The position numbers and the translations under genes were made by a program. The notes under the pieces were generated by a model. That model made no database searches and was not told the DNA's origin. It worked only from the letters and a program-made list of their open reading frames with translations. Positions 1 through 8,680 of a stretch of DNA of 64,000 nucleotides are shown here, piece by piece. Positions within the stretch are counted from its first letter, which is position 1. Every line of letters begins with the position of its first letter. Source of the stretch: Nonomuraea endophytica (GTDB lineage: Bacteria > Actinomycetota > Actinomycetes > Streptosporangiales > Streptosporangiaceae); assembly GCF_014203235.1 (NCBI RefSeq), contig NZ_JACHIN010000008.1:347607-411606 (forward strand). Direction: 5' to 3'.

Positions 1-108
1 CTGGCCGCCGTGCGCGAGACCGGCGGCCCGCTGGGCGACGACGGCTTCGAACACGGGCTGCGCGCGTTCATCGAGGGCACCGCTCAGGCGCTGGCGAACA
101 CCTCGTAG
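1..108 (+). CDS. C-terminal fragment, probable TetR-family regulator
   Basis: The reading frame is open from the left edge and stops at TAG 106-108, leaving the last 35 residues of a protein that starts outside the window. The tail is helical and resembles the ligand-binding end of TetR-type repressors (GLRAFIEGTAQAL). Only the end is visible, so the family call is a guess from composition. It overlaps the 3' end of the convergent ABM-like gene by about 25 bases. There is no basis for calling it KstR2, although a KstR2-type regulon occurs in this window. Confidence 0.45.
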   Translation: MAAVRETGGPLGDDGFEHGLRAFIEGTAQALANTS

Positions 109-389
109 TGCGCGACGGTACGCTCCCTGTCCACCAGGAAGGCGTCGTCGTCGGGGTAGAAGACGGCCCGCGACGGGTCCTCCCCGGCGAAGGCCGTGAT
201 GGCCTCCCACGACTCCCAGAACGAGATCAGCAGGAACTCGGTACGGTCACCGTCGTCGCGCCGGGTGAAGCGCACCCCCTGGTTGCCCGGCGTCGCCGTG
301 TATCCGGGAAACCCGGTGCGCAGCAGGTAATCCTCATAGGCGGAGGCGTCGGCCGTACGGGTCCAGCCACGCCATATGCGGACGATCAT
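84..389 (-). CDS. Antibiotic biosynthesis monooxygenase (ABM)-like protein
   Basis: This 101-residue protein has the size and pattern of the dimeric alpha+beta-barrel ABM/YgiN fold: an N-terminal strand (MIVRIWRGWT), a middle EFLLISFWESWEAI block typical of the family, and a C-terminal HYEVF strand. Members are small cofactor-free monooxygenases or heme-degrading or stress proteins; the substrate cannot be read here. An RBS-like GGAGTCC precedes the ATG. It is divergent from the CGNR gene, with 49 bases between the two starts, and may share the inverted repeat in that gap. Confidence 0.7.
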   Translation of the reverse strand: MIVRIWRGWTRTADASAYEDYLLRTGFPGYTATPGNQGVRFTRRDDGDRTEFLLISFWESWEAITAFAGEDPSRAVFYPDDDAFLVDRERTVAHYEVFASA

Positions 390-412
390 CAGGACTCCTC
401 TCCGAAGATGAC

Positions 413-435
413 ACCACTCAACACGCTACAGTGGT
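413..435. promoter_or_regulatory. Inverted repeat in the ABM/CGNR divergent promoter
   Basis: ACCACT (413-418) and AGTGGT (430-435) form a 6-bp inverted repeat with an 11-base spacer. It lies immediately upstream of the ATG at 439 and in the shared promoter gap. This is a possible operator, perhaps for the TetR-like gene ending at 108. Arms this short could occur by chance. Confidence 0.3.
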
Positions 436-438
436 TTC

Positions 439-942
439 ATGCTGGAGCTCGTGCGCGACTTCGTGAACACCTATGACGTGGAGAACGACGCCGACGAGCT
501 GACCTCCCCCGCCGAGCTGGCCCTGTGGCTGCGCGAGCGGGGCCTGGCCGGGGAAGGCGACCGGGCAGAGGACGACGACCTGGCCACGGCGATCGCCCTG
601 CGGGAGGGGCTGCGGGCGGCGTTGCACACCGGCGAGCCGGTCGAGCTGCCGGAGCTGCCGCTGCAGGTGATGATCGCGGACGGGCCCCGGCTGACACCGG
701 TACGGCCCGGCGTCCCGGGCGCGCTGGCCCGGATCGCGGCAGCCGTACTCGATCCCGGATGGGTGCGTTTGAAGGTCTGTCTGGAAGGCACCTGCCAGTG
801 GGCGTTCATCGACTCCTCGAAGAACCGCTCGCGATCCTGGTGCTCCATGAAGGTCTGCGGCAACCGCACCAAAACCCGTGCATATCGGGCAAGGAAGCAT
901 GGTTCGCGTCGTCTCCAAGGCTCAAACACCGATACGGTGTAA
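439..942 (+). CDS. CGNR zinc-finger / ABATE-domain protein
   Basis: The 167-residue protein starts MLELVRDFVNTYDVE, the usual opening of ABATE-domain proteins (DUF1470). It ends with the treble-clef zinc finger that names the family: a first Cys pair in CLEGTC, an SKNRSRSWCSM segment, then VCGNRTKTRAYRAR, giving C-x4-C and CxxxxCGNR ligands. These proteins are thought to be DNA-binding regulators in actinobacteria, with ABATE a putative ligand-binding domain. The start lies about 10 bases after a TACAGT element and may be leaderless. Confidence 0.88.
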   Translation: MLELVRDFVNTYDVENDADELTSPAELALWLRERGLAGEGDRAEDDDLATAIALREGLRAALHTGEPVELPELPLQVMIADGPRLTPVRPGVPGALARIAAAVLDPGWVRLKVCLEGTCQWAFIDSSKNRSRSWCSMKVCGNRTKTRAYRARKHGSRRLQGSNTDTV

Positions 943-986
943 CTCGTGCCTTGTGGCATGACGGCAGGCGAAGGAGCGGGCCGAAA

Positions 987-1595
987 ATGGCAGACGTAGG
1001 CGTCCGGGCGGCCCGGCGCGAGGATGTGCTCCAGGTTGCGAACGTTCAGGTCCGCGCCTGGCGCTACGGCTATCGGGATTTCCTGCCCGAGGGGCCGCTG
1101 GAGCAGATGACCGGAGCGGCGGCCGAGAAGATGTGGCTGCGCCAGTGGGACGAGGCGATCGTCGCCCCGCCCACCTCCCGCCACCGGGTGCTCGTCGCGG
1201 TCGAGACCATCCTCGACACCGAGGGCTTCCCCGCGCTGGGCGTCGGCGGCAGCGCCGCGCTCGCCACGCCGCGCGGCGGCGAGCGCGTGGTCGGCCTGGC
1301 CTCCCACGCCCCCGCCGAAGACCCCGACCTCGACCCGACCGTCGTCTCCGAGATGCTGACGCTGCTGGTCGACCCCGACTTCGTCCGCCGCGGGCACGGC
1401 AGCCGCCTGCTCAACGCCACCGTCGACCACCTGCGCGAGGACGGCTACCGCCAGATCGTCACCTGGGCCTTCGCCGACAACTACGCCGTCCTGGGCTTCC
1501 TGGAGTCGGCGGGCTGGGGCGAGGACATGGCGGAACGGGTGCTCGACATGGGCCGCCCGATCCGCATGGTCAGGCTCAGCACGGACATCAGCTAG
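987..1595 (+). CDS. GNAT-family N-acetyltransferase
   Basis: This is a 202-residue single-domain GNAT protein. An RBS AAGGAG at 971-976 supports the ATG at 987 rather than the much longer upstream open frame. The acetyl-CoA loop is visible as VDPDFVRRGHGSRLL (the R/Q-x-x-G-x-G/A motif), followed by a helix and the FLESAGWGEDM strand near the C terminus. The N-terminal VRAWRYGYRDFLP resembles acetyltransferases acting on small amines or aminoglycosides, but the substrate is unknown. It lies 15 bases before menA and may be cotranscribed. Confidence 0.85.
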   Translation: MADVGVRAARREDVLQVANVQVRAWRYGYRDFLPEGPLEQMTGAAAEKMWLRQWDEAIVAPPTSRHRVLVAVETILDTEGFPALGVGGSAALATPRGGERVVGLASHAPAEDPDLDPTVVSEMLTLLVDPDFVRRGHGSRLLNATVDHLREDGYRQIVTWAFADNYAVLGFLESAGWGEDMAERVLDMGRPIRMVRLSTDIS

Positions 1596-1610
1596 AGGTA
1601 GACGAGAGAC

Positions 1611-2483
1611 ATGGCAACTCCTGGTCAGTGGATCGCCGGTGCGCGACCGCGCACCCTGCCCAACGCCGTCGTCCCCGTCATGGTCGGCACCGGCGTCGCC
1701 TTCGGCCTCGGCGCCGTCGGCTGGTGGCAGGCGCTGGTCGCCCTGGCCGTCGCCCTCCTGCTGCAGATCGGCGTCAACTACGCCAACGACTACAGCGACG
1801 GCGTACGCGGCACCGACGACCAGCGGGTCGGCCCGATGCGCCTGGTCGGCTCCAGGGCCGCCACGCCGCGCCAGGTCCTGACCGCCGCCCTGGGCTGCTT
1901 CGCCGCCGCCGCGGTGGCCGGCCTGGCGCTGGTCATCGCCACCCGCGCGTGGTGGATCCTACCGGTCGGCGCGGCGGCGATCGCCGCCGCGTGGTTCTAC
2001 ACCGGGGGCAAGCGCCCGTACGGCTACCGCGCGCTCGGCGAGTTGTCCGTCTTCGTGTTCTTCGGCGTGGTCCCGGTGGTCGGCACCACGTTCGTCCAGG
2101 TGGAATACCTGTCCGGCCTGGCCCTGGCCGCCTCGGTGCCGGTCGGCCTGCTGTCGTGCTCGATGCTCGTGGTCAACAACCTGCGCGACGTGGTCACCGA
2201 CGGCCCCGCGGGCAAGAAGACCCTGGCCGTCGTGCTGGGCGCCGAGCGCACCCGCGTTCTCTACGCCGCCTGCCTGGTACTGCCGTTCGTCATCGTGCTG
2301 GCGCTGGTGACGGTCTCGCCGTGGGTGGCACTGGCGCTGCTGGCCGCGCCGCTGGCCATCGCCCCCATCCGTACCGTTCTGGGGGGTGCGGTCGGGCCCG
2401 ACCTGATCGCCGTCCTCCAGGCGACGGGCAAGCTGCAGATGGCGTTCGGGCTGCTGTTCTCGATCGGGCTGGCGCTGATCTAG
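1611..2483 (+). CDS. menA: 1,4-dihydroxy-2-naphthoate polyprenyltransferase
   Basis: MenA transfers a polyprenyl chain to 1,4-dihydroxy-2-naphthoate, the membrane step that makes demethylmenaquinone. The 290-residue protein has about eight or nine hydrophobic segments. It has the UbiA-superfamily Asp-rich prenyl-diphosphate motif NYANDYSDG (residues 56-64), with RGTDDQRVGPMRLV following. The second motif is in NNLRDVVTDGPAGKKTLAV. The N-terminal WIAGARPRTLPNAVVPV is characteristic of actinobacterial MenA. Other menaquinone genes are not in the window. Confidence 0.95.
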   Translation: MATPGQWIAGARPRTLPNAVVPVMVGTGVAFGLGAVGWWQALVALAVALLLQIGVNYANDYSDGVRGTDDQRVGPMRLVGSRAATPRQVLTAALGCFAAAAVAGLALVIATRAWWILPVGAAAIAAAWFYTGGKRPYGYRALGELSVFVFFGVVPVVGTTFVQVEYLSGLALAASVPVGLLSCSMLVVNNLRDVVTDGPAGKKTLAVVLGAERTRVLYAACLVLPFVIVLALVTVSPWVALALLAAPLAIAPIRTVLGGAVGPDLIAVLQATGKLQMAFGLLFSIGLALI

Positions 2484-3151
2484 CCGGTCGTCTGGGTCAC
2501 CACGGGGGACGGCCCGCCGTACCTGAAGGATCTGACCCGGTAGGCGGCCCGCTTCTCCTCGGGCAGCGTGACCAGGCCGACCGCGTTGACGTCCGGTTCG
2601 AGCAGGGCGGCCACCCGGAAGCCGGGCGCGTCCTTCGCCCTGACCTCCAGCAGGTAGCCCTCCTCGTCGCCGGCGCGGTCGGTCCAGGTGAACGCGATGC
2701 CGTTGGCGTGCTTGACCGTGGCCCGCAGGTTCTCCGGCGCAGCCCCCGGACCGGTGCCCCGGACGGTCTGCGGGAGGGTGCGCGGGTCGAGCCAGTCGTG
2801 GGCCTCGTCCTCCTCCAGCGGGCCGGGCAGGAGCGTGACCTCGACGGTGTTGGAGGCGGGGCCGTAGTAGGGGCGCAGGCGGTAGTAGAACGTGGTGCGC
2901 GGGATCAGGTCCCGGTGGGTGTACCTGGTCCGTCCCGGCGGCAGGAAGTCGAGGATTGTGTACGGCCCCCGCGGCTCCGTGGCGAACTCGACCACGCGGC
3001 CCGCCACCCCCTGATCGCCCGGCGGCCAGGTGAGGGTGACGTCCCGAGGCGTGGTCAGGACTGCCGTCAGCGGCGCCGGGGCCGGCGGCGCGGGCTCCGG
3101 CGCCGCGCAACCGGCCAGGGCGAAGGCCGCCAGGACGAGCGGCGTTCTCAC
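2480..3151 (-). CDS. Fn3-containing lipoprotein
   Basis: Starting at the GTG on 3151 (223 residues) gives a clean lipoprotein signal, MRTPLVLAAFALAGC, with lipobox LAGC and Cys at 15. This GTG overlaps the TGA of the upstream secreted protein (GTGA), so the two are translationally coupled. A start nine codons earlier would spoil the signal. The mature part has two fibronectin-III-like units (about 35-110 and 125-215), seen in the TYYRLRPYYG and AYRVRSFRYGG strands. It probably binds carbohydrate or anchors its partner at the cell surface; no catalytic motif is seen. It overlaps the menA 3' end by four bases. Confidence 0.8.
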   Translation of the reverse strand: MRTPLVLAAFALAGCAAPEPAPPAPAPLTAVLTTPRDVTLTWPPGDQGVAGRVVEFATEPRGPYTILDFLPPGRTRYTHRDLIPRTTFYYRLRPYYGPASNTVEVTLLPGPLEEDEAHDWLDPRTLPQTVRGTGPGAAPENLRATVKHANGIAFTWTDRAGDEEGYLLEVRAKDAPGFRVAALLEPDVNAVGLVTLPEEKRAAYRVRSFRYGGPSPVVTQTTG

Positions 3152-4395
3152 TTGCGCCAGAACCGGATGTCCGACCACTCGACGGTGACCGGGCCCTGGC
3201 CGCTGTTGGTGCGGTAGGAGCCGAACTTGTCGTAGAAGTCGCCTCCGGGGCTGGAGGTGGTGTGCTTCAGCGAGCCGTTGATGTAGGTGCGGTGGGTGCT
3301 GCCGACCACGTGCACGGTGTTGACCCGCACGGTGGTGCCGAGCGTCGCGCCGCTGGCGATGGTGGTGCCGCCGTGCACCGCGTACAGGCGTCCGCCCCTT
3401 TCCACGGCCATCATGAAGAACGGGCCGGTCGTCTTGAAGGTCTGCTTCAGGCTGATCCGGGTGCCGCCCATGCTGGTGATCTTGAAGAAGCCCTGGAACT
3501 GCCGGGTGCCGCCGGTGTAGGTGGCGTAGCGGCGTTCGGCGCGCTGGTCGCCGCTGCCGGTGGAGCAGGTGAGGCGGAAGGTCAGGTCGCTGACGTCACC
3601 GCAGCCGCGTTCCTGGACGTTGAACGTGGGGTCGTAGGCGGTCCACGGTCCCTGTTCGACCGGGCCGGGGCCGCTGTCCTGCCGGGTGGTTCCGGTCACC
3701 GGGGCGCTCTTGGGAGACTCGTTTCCCGCGGCGTCGCGGGCGGCGACCGTGTAGGTGTGGGTGCTGTTGGGCGCCAGGCCGGTGATGGCGGCGCCGGTGC
3801 CGGTCGGGGCGGCCACCTGGGTCGTGCCTTCGTAGACGCGGTAGCCGATGACGCCGACGTTGTCGGTGGCCGCGTCCCAGGTGAGCGTGATGGCGCTGCT
3901 CGTGGTGGCGGTGACCCTCGGGTTCGCGGGGGTGGTGGGCGGCTGGGCGTCGGGGGTGCCGGTGACCAGGCGGTCCAGGTTCGGGCCGCCGTCGGCGGCG
4001 GTGGAGGTGAGGCGGACGGCGTTCTGCCCGGCGGCCAGCGTGACCGTGACGGTGGTCTCCATCCAGGTGGTCCAGGCGCCGGTGGGCGGGAAGTCCTTGG
4101 CCTGGGTGGCGCCGCCTGCCGTGACGGACATCGGGCGGACGCCGGTGGTGCCGTTGGCGTAGCGGATGGTCAGCGGGACCGGGCCCGCCTCCGCCGCGCT
4201 CACGGTGAACTCCACGGAGGAGCCGACGAGGTTGTCGAGGTTGACGAAGCCGGTGCCGGTGTATCCGGCATGGTTGGATTCGACCGCGCCCTGGCTGATG
4301 GTGGCGTCCTCGGCCTGGTAGTCGGCCAGGACGGCGGTGGGGGTGGGGGCCGGAAGCATGCTGAGCAGAAGCCCCAGAGTGAGTAATCGGGCCAT
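3148..4395 (-). CDS. Secreted CBM35/CBM6-like, Fn3 and jelly-roll-like protein
   Basis: The 415-residue protein opens with a signal peptide (about residues 1-24). It then has a carbohydrate-binding module of the CBM6/35 type (about 25-145: YQAEDATISQGAVESNHAGYTGTGFVN in part, plus PNLDRLV), and one Fn3 domain (about 150-238). A Trp-rich C-terminal domain (about 245-415) has the strand pattern of concanavalin-like or PL7-like folds (FYDKFGSYRTN, VTVEWSDIRFW). It is probably an extracellular polysaccharide-binding or lyase-like protein; I cannot confirm catalytic residues. It is coupled to the downstream Fn3 lipoprotein. Confidence 0.75.
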   Translation of the reverse strand: MARLLTLGLLLSMLPAPTPTAVLADYQAEDATISQGAVESNHAGYTGTGFVNLDNLVGSSVEFTVSAAEAGPVPLTIRYANGTTGVRPMSVTAGGATQAKDFPPTGAWTTWMETTVTVTLAAGQNAVRLTSTAADGGPNLDRLVTGTPDAQPPTTPANPRVTATTSSAITLTWDAATDNVGVIGYRVYEGTTQVAAPTGTGAAITGLAPNSTHTYTVAARDAAGNESPKSAPVTGTTRQDSGPGPVEQGPWTAYDPTFNVQERGCGDVSDLTFRLTCSTGSGDQRAERRYATYTGGTRQFQGFFKITSMGGTRISLKQTFKTTGPFFMMAVERGGRLYAVHGGTTIASGATLGTTVRVNTVHVVGSTHRTYINGSLKHTTSSPGGDFYDKFGSYRTNSGQGPVTVEWSDIRFWRK

Positions 4396-4620
4396 AATTC
4401 ATGGGATCATTGTTCACAGATGACCGTCAAGTGATTCCACATTTCCCGTCGAATCCGGATTTATCCACATATATGGATGGGCTGGTCATCGGATGTGTGA
4501 TCCCGGATGATCTCTTTGTATGCCTCGACAAGCGGGGTGACGCAGGCTCGTACGTCCGGATAAACGCCCAGGTCAGCCGCCTTTGGTTCACTGAAGGGGA
4601 CACCGATCTGGGAGGACACG

Positions 4621-5979
4621 ATGGAGCAACGCGGGATCGAGCTGGTCCCGGCCGGGGAGAGGTATGGCCGCCCGCGTGACCTTCTCTTCCTGTGGACCGG
4701 GACGACGATGGGCATCTTCACCCTCGTCTACGGCACCACCATCGTGGCCGCCTTCGGCCTCAACTTCTGGCAGGCCGTCGCCGCGATCGTCGTCGGCAAC
4801 CTGCTGGCCTTCCCACTCGTCGGCCTGACCAGCCTCCAGGGCCCGGCCACCGGCACCTCCACCATGGCCGTCTCCCGCGCCGCCTACGGACCCAAGGGCG
4901 CCCGCCTGCTCAGCTTCTTCGGCTGGCTCAACATGGTCGGCTTCGAGGCCGGCGGCATGGTCCTCATCACCTTCGCCGCCCTGTCGCTGCTCGGCCAGGC
5001 CGGGGTGGCCACCGAGAGCCTCGGGCTGAAGGTCGCCGTCATCCTGGTCGCCGCGCTCATCCAGCTCGTGCTCCCGCTCATCGGGCACGCCGCGGTGATG
5101 AAGGCGCAGAAGTACTTCACCTGGGTCTTCGTCGTCCTGTTCGGGCTCATGGCGATCCTGGTCGGCCCCAAGGTCGACGTCGCGGCGGGCGGCGCCGGCG
5201 CGGACTTCACCACGTTCACGATCGCCGTCGCGCTGATCATGTCCGCGGGCGGGCTGTCCTGGGGGCCGCTGGGCGGCGACTACTCGCGCTACCTTCCCGC
5301 CGACTCCTCCAAGAAGGCCGTCTTCGGGTACGCCTTCCTCGGTGGCTTCGTGCCGTACGTGCTGTTGATGACCCTCGGCGCGGCCGTCGCCACCGTGGTC
5401 AAGGACGCGGCCGACCCGATCTCCGGGCTGCCCGGGGCGCTGCCGTCCTGGTTCGTCGTGCCGTATCTGCTGCTGGCGATCGTCTCGCTGTTCGCGGTCA
5501 ACACCACGGACCTGTACTCCTCGGGGTTGAACCTTCAGGCCGCCGGCATCAAGGTGAAACGGTGGGTGGCAGTGGTCGCCGACCTCATCCTGTGCGTGAT
5601 CATCACGTACGTGGCGGTGACGTCGGAGAACTTCAACACGATGCTCAACACCTTCCTCGGCCTGCTGATCATCTGGCTGGCGCCGTGGGCCGGCGTGTAC
5701 GTCACCGACTGGCTGCGCAGGAAGGGCCGCTACGACGCCCGCGCCCTGTTCGACAAGAGCGCGCCCGGCCAGGTCCGCTGGGCGGCGATCATCGCCCAGG
5801 TCGCGGGCATGGTCGCCGCTGCCCTCTGGATCAACTCCACCGCGTTCGTCGGCTGGATCTCCCAGGCCACCGGCGGCGCCGACTTCAGCATCTTCGCCGG
5901 GTTCCTGGTGGCCGGGGCGGCTTATGCCGTACTTGATCGCCGGCCCGTTTCCGTTCCTGTTCTTGAGGGGGTTCGATGA
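4621..5979 (+). CDS. NCS1-family nucleobase permease (CodB-like)
   Basis: The 452-residue protein has about twelve transmembrane segments and the NCS1 opening (PRDLLFLWTGTTMGIFTLVYG), plus the family signatures SLQGPATGTSTMAVSRAAYG in part and GGLSWGPLGGDYSRYLP. NCS1 carriers import cytosine, purines, allantoin, hydantoins or the thiamin pyrimidine. The partner genes (two deaminase-like enzymes, PucR, TenA) fit a purine or aminopyrimidine substrate. An RBS GGGAGGA precedes the ATG. Its stop overlaps the next start (ATGA), so transport and deamination are coupled. The 225-base gap upstream holds the operon promoter. Confidence 0.88.
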   Translation: MEQRGIELVPAGERYGRPRDLLFLWTGTTMGIFTLVYGTTIVAAFGLNFWQAVAAIVVGNLLAFPLVGLTSLQGPATGTSTMAVSRAAYGPKGARLLSFFGWLNMVGFEAGGMVLITFAALSLLGQAGVATESLGLKVAVILVAALIQLVLPLIGHAAVMKAQKYFTWVFVVLFGLMAILVGPKVDVAAGGAGADFTTFTIAVALIMSAGGLSWGPLGGDYSRYLPADSSKKAVFGYAFLGGFVPYVLLMTLGAAVATVVKDAADPISGLPGALPSWFVVPYLLLAIVSLFAVNTTDLYSSGLNLQAAGIKVKRWVAVVADLILCVIITYVAVTSENFNTMLNTFLGLLIIWLAPWAGVYVTDWLRRKGRYDARALFDKSAPGQVRWAAIIAQVAGMVAAALWINSTAFVGWISQATGGADFSIFAGFLVAGAAYAVLDRRPVSVPVLEGVR

Positions 5980-7697
5980 CACTGCTCGATGTGGCGTACG
6001 GCAGGCGGCCGGCTGACACGATCATCGCCAACGGCACGCTGGTCAACGTCCTGACGGGCGAGGTCTACCCGGCGGAGATCGGGATATTTCAGGACCGCAT
6101 CGCCGCCGTCGGGCCCGCTCTTCAGCGCGGTCCGCAGACCCGGGTGATCGACGCCGCGGGCGGATACCTGGTGCCCGGCCTGATCGACGGGCACCTGCAC
6201 ATCGAGTGCTCCAAGTTGTCGGTCACCAGCTTCGCCGACCTGGTCGTACCGCTGGGCACCACGAGCGTGGTGTCGGGCCTGGACCAGGTGCTCGTGGTCG
6301 AGGGCCTGCCCGGAGTCCGGAAATTTCTGGATGAGTCGAAGAAGACCGGGATGCGGATCTGGTGGGGTGCCCCCGCGAAAGCCCCGTACACCGTGCCCCA
6401 GAGCAACGTCGGCTTCACCTTCGGCCCCGACGAGCACCGCGAGGCCCACACCTGGCCCGAGTGCGTGGGCGTGTGGGAGACCGTCCAGGAGATGGTCGAG
6501 CACGGCGACCCGGCCGTGATGCGGGCGCTTGAGCTGGCCGAGAAGCACCGGCTGCCGGTCTTCGGCTGCGCCCCGCTGTCGGATGCCCGCCGGATCGCCG
6601 GCCTGGCCGCCGCCGGCATCCGCCTCGACCACGAGTCCTACTCCCACGGGGAGATGCTGGAGAAGCTGCGCCAGGGTATCTACGCCATCGTGCGCGAATC
6701 CTCCGTGGCCCACTTCCTGCAGGAGAACATCCAGGTCGTGAGCAAGGTCGGCGCCCGCAGGGTGGCCTTCTGCACCGACGACGTGCACGCCGCCGACGTC
6801 CTGGCCGGCGGGCACATGGACAAGCTGGTACGCATGGCCGTGAAGGCCGGGGTGGACCCGGTCACCGCGATCCAGATGGCCACGGTCAACTGCGCCGAGA
6901 TGTACCGCATCGACGACAAGGTGGGCAGCATCGCCCCCGGCCGCTTCGCCGACGTGCTGATCGTGGACTCGCTGGAGGACTTCCGGGTCCGCGACGTCGT
7001 CGCCGCGGGCGAGCTGGTGGCCCGCGACGGCCGGCTGATCACCCCGACCGTCCCGCCCGCCCGCGGCCAGGTCACGAAATTTCCGGTCAAGGAGGTCACG
7101 GCCGACGACTTCGCCCTGCGCAGCGAGCAGGCAGCAGTGGACGTGCTGGCCATCGGCTTCACCGAGCAGGTCTTCGTCCGCAAGCGCCGCGACATCACGC
7201 TCCCCGTGCTCAACGGCGTCGTGGAGCCCTCGGTGGACAAGGACGCCCTCCTCGTCACCGTCGTGGAACGCTATGGCAAGACCGGCAACATGCCGGTTGC
7301 CGTGGTCAGCGGCATGGGCATCCGCGAAGGCGCCATCGCCACCAGCGCCGCCCCGGACGACAACAACATCATCTGCGTCGGCGCCTCCCGCGCGGACATG
7401 GCCCTGGCCGTCAACACCGTGGCCGAGATGGGCGGCGGCCAGGTGATCGTGGTCGACGGCGAAGTCCGCGAGAGCCTCCCGCTGCCCATCGCCGGCATCG
7501 TGTCCGACCTGCCCGCCGCCGAGATGGCCGTGGCCGAGCAACGTCTCGACGACCTGGCCCGCGAACTGGGCTGCACCCTGCCGTCACCGCTGATGTACCT
7601 GTTCTTCCTGTCCATCACCGCGATCCCCGACTACGCCGTGACCGACCTCGGCCTGGTGGATTGCGTCAACCTCGAGGTCGTGGAGGTCATTCAGTGA
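5976..7697 (+). CDS. Adenine-deaminase-like amidohydrolase, divergent active site
   Basis: The 573 residues follow the Ade (adenine deaminase) family in length and layout: HLH metal motif at 73-75, HES at 219-221, CTDD at 266-269, and the long C-terminal Ade domain (KTGNMPVAVVSGMGI, VVDGEVRESLPLPIAG). Two usual Ade motifs are changed. DPHEI after GTT is replaced by SGLDQ (100-104), and the GHCPG His segment reads GCAPL (197-201). An Ade-type deaminase is likely by family, but adenine may not be the substrate. It overlaps the permease by ATGA and the next gene by GTGA. Confidence 0.75.
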   Translation: MTLLDVAYGRRPADTIIANGTLVNVLTGEVYPAEIGIFQDRIAAVGPALQRGPQTRVIDAAGGYLVPGLIDGHLHIECSKLSVTSFADLVVPLGTTSVVSGLDQVLVVEGLPGVRKFLDESKKTGMRIWWGAPAKAPYTVPQSNVGFTFGPDEHREAHTWPECVGVWETVQEMVEHGDPAVMRALELAEKHRLPVFGCAPLSDARRIAGLAAAGIRLDHESYSHGEMLEKLRQGIYAIVRESSVAHFLQENIQVVSKVGARRVAFCTDDVHAADVLAGGHMDKLVRMAVKAGVDPVTAIQMATVNCAEMYRIDDKVGSIAPGRFADVLIVDSLEDFRVRDVVAAGELVARDGRLITPTVPPARGQVTKFPVKEVTADDFALRSEQAAVDVLAIGFTEQVFVRKRRDITLPVLNGVVEPSVDKDALLVTVVERYGKTGNMPVAVVSGMGIREGAIATSAAPDDNNIICVGASRADMALAVNTVAEMGGGQVIVVDGEVRESLPLPIAGIVSDLPAAEMAVAEQRLDDLARELGCTLPSPLMYLFFLSITAIPDYAVTDLGLVDCVNLEVVEVIQ

Positions 7698-8680
7698 CTG
7701 CGTTCATCGCCGGGCTGCCCAAGTGCGAGCTGCATCTGCACATCGAGGGAACGCTGGAGCCGGAGCTCAAGTTCGAGCTGGCCCGGCGCAACGGGATCGC
7801 GCTGCCGTACGCGGGCGTCGAGCAGATGCGCGCGGCCTACGACTTCGACGACCTGCCCTCCTTCCTCAAGATCTACTACGAGGGCATGGGCGTGCTGCGC
7901 ACCGAGCCCGACTTCTACGACCTGGCCATGGCCTACCTGCGTAAGGCCGCCTCGCAGAACGTGCGCTACGCGGAGATCTTCTTCGACCCGCAGGCGCACA
8001 CCTCGCGCGGCGTGCCGTTCGACGTGGTCATCCGGGGCCTGCGGCGGGCGCTCATCGACGCCGAGAACCAGCTCGACGTGCGGGCGCAGCTCATCATGTG
8101 CTTCCTGCGCGACTTCCAGGCCGAGTACGCGATGGCGACGCTGCTGGAGTCGCTGCCCTACAAGGAGTGGATCGTCGGCGTCGGCCTGGACTCCGACGAG
8201 AAGGGCAACCCGCCGGCCAAGTTCGCCGCCGTGTACGAGCGCGCCCGCCAGGAGGGCTACCTGCTCACCATGCACTGCGACGTGGACCAGCAGAACTCCG
8301 TCGAGCACATCCGCCAGGCGATCCAGGACATCGGCGTCAACCGGATCGACCACGGCGTCAACATCCTGGAGGACCCGAAGCTGGTCGCCGAGGTCCTGGA
8401 CAAGGGCATCGGCATGACCTCCTGCCCGATCTCCAACGGCTACGTCACCGACTCCATGAAGATCGAGGGCATCCGCAAGCTGCTCGACCTGGGCGTGCGG
8501 GTCACGATCAACTCCGACGACCCGGCCTACTTCATGGGCTACGTGGCCGAGAACCTCGAAGTCCTCAACTTCCCCGACGAGGACCTCAAGCAGCTGCAGC
8601 GCAACGCCTTCGAGATCACCTGGCTGCCCCGCCACGTCAAGGACGCCTACATCGCCGAAGTGGACGTCTACGCGCCCTAA
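7694..8680 (+). CDS. Adenosine/adenine-deaminase-family enzyme with a changed HAGE motif
   Basis: Starting at the GTG overlapping the ade-like stop gives 328 residues. It is closer to the adenine-deaminase branch of the ADA family (COG1816), with HIEGTLEPEL, IFFDPQAHTSRGVPF, RIDHGV and NSDDPAYFMGYV. Metal ligands HLH (14, 16), H194, and D275 of SDD are present. The catalytic HAGE, which supplies the proton-shuttling Glu, reads HCDVD (194-198), so the Glu position is Val, with Asp on either side. It is therefore probably a deaminase of a related but untested substrate. Its end overlaps the convergent pucR by four bases. Confidence 0.78.
   Translation: MTAFIAGLPKCELHLHIEGTLEPELKFELARRNGIALPYAGVEQMRAAYDFDDLPSFLKIYYEGMGVLRTEPDFYDLAMAYLRKAASQNVRYAEIFFDPQAHTSRGVPFDVVIRGLRRALIDAENQLDVRAQLIMCFLRDFQAEYAMATLLESLPYKEWIVGVGLDSDEKGNPPAKFAAVYERARQEGYLLTMHCDVDQQNSVEHIRQAIQDIGVNRIDHGVNILEDPKLVAEVLDKGIGMTSCPISNGYVTDSMKIEGIRKLLDLGVRVTINSDDPAYFMGYVAENLEVLNFPDEDLKQLQRNAFEITWLPRHVKDAYIAEVDVYAP

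Noticed and set aside
1..108. Possible KstR2 regulator at the left edge
   Set aside because: Only 35 C-terminal residues are visible and they do not resemble KstR2 as I remember it; its neighbours are not steroid genes.
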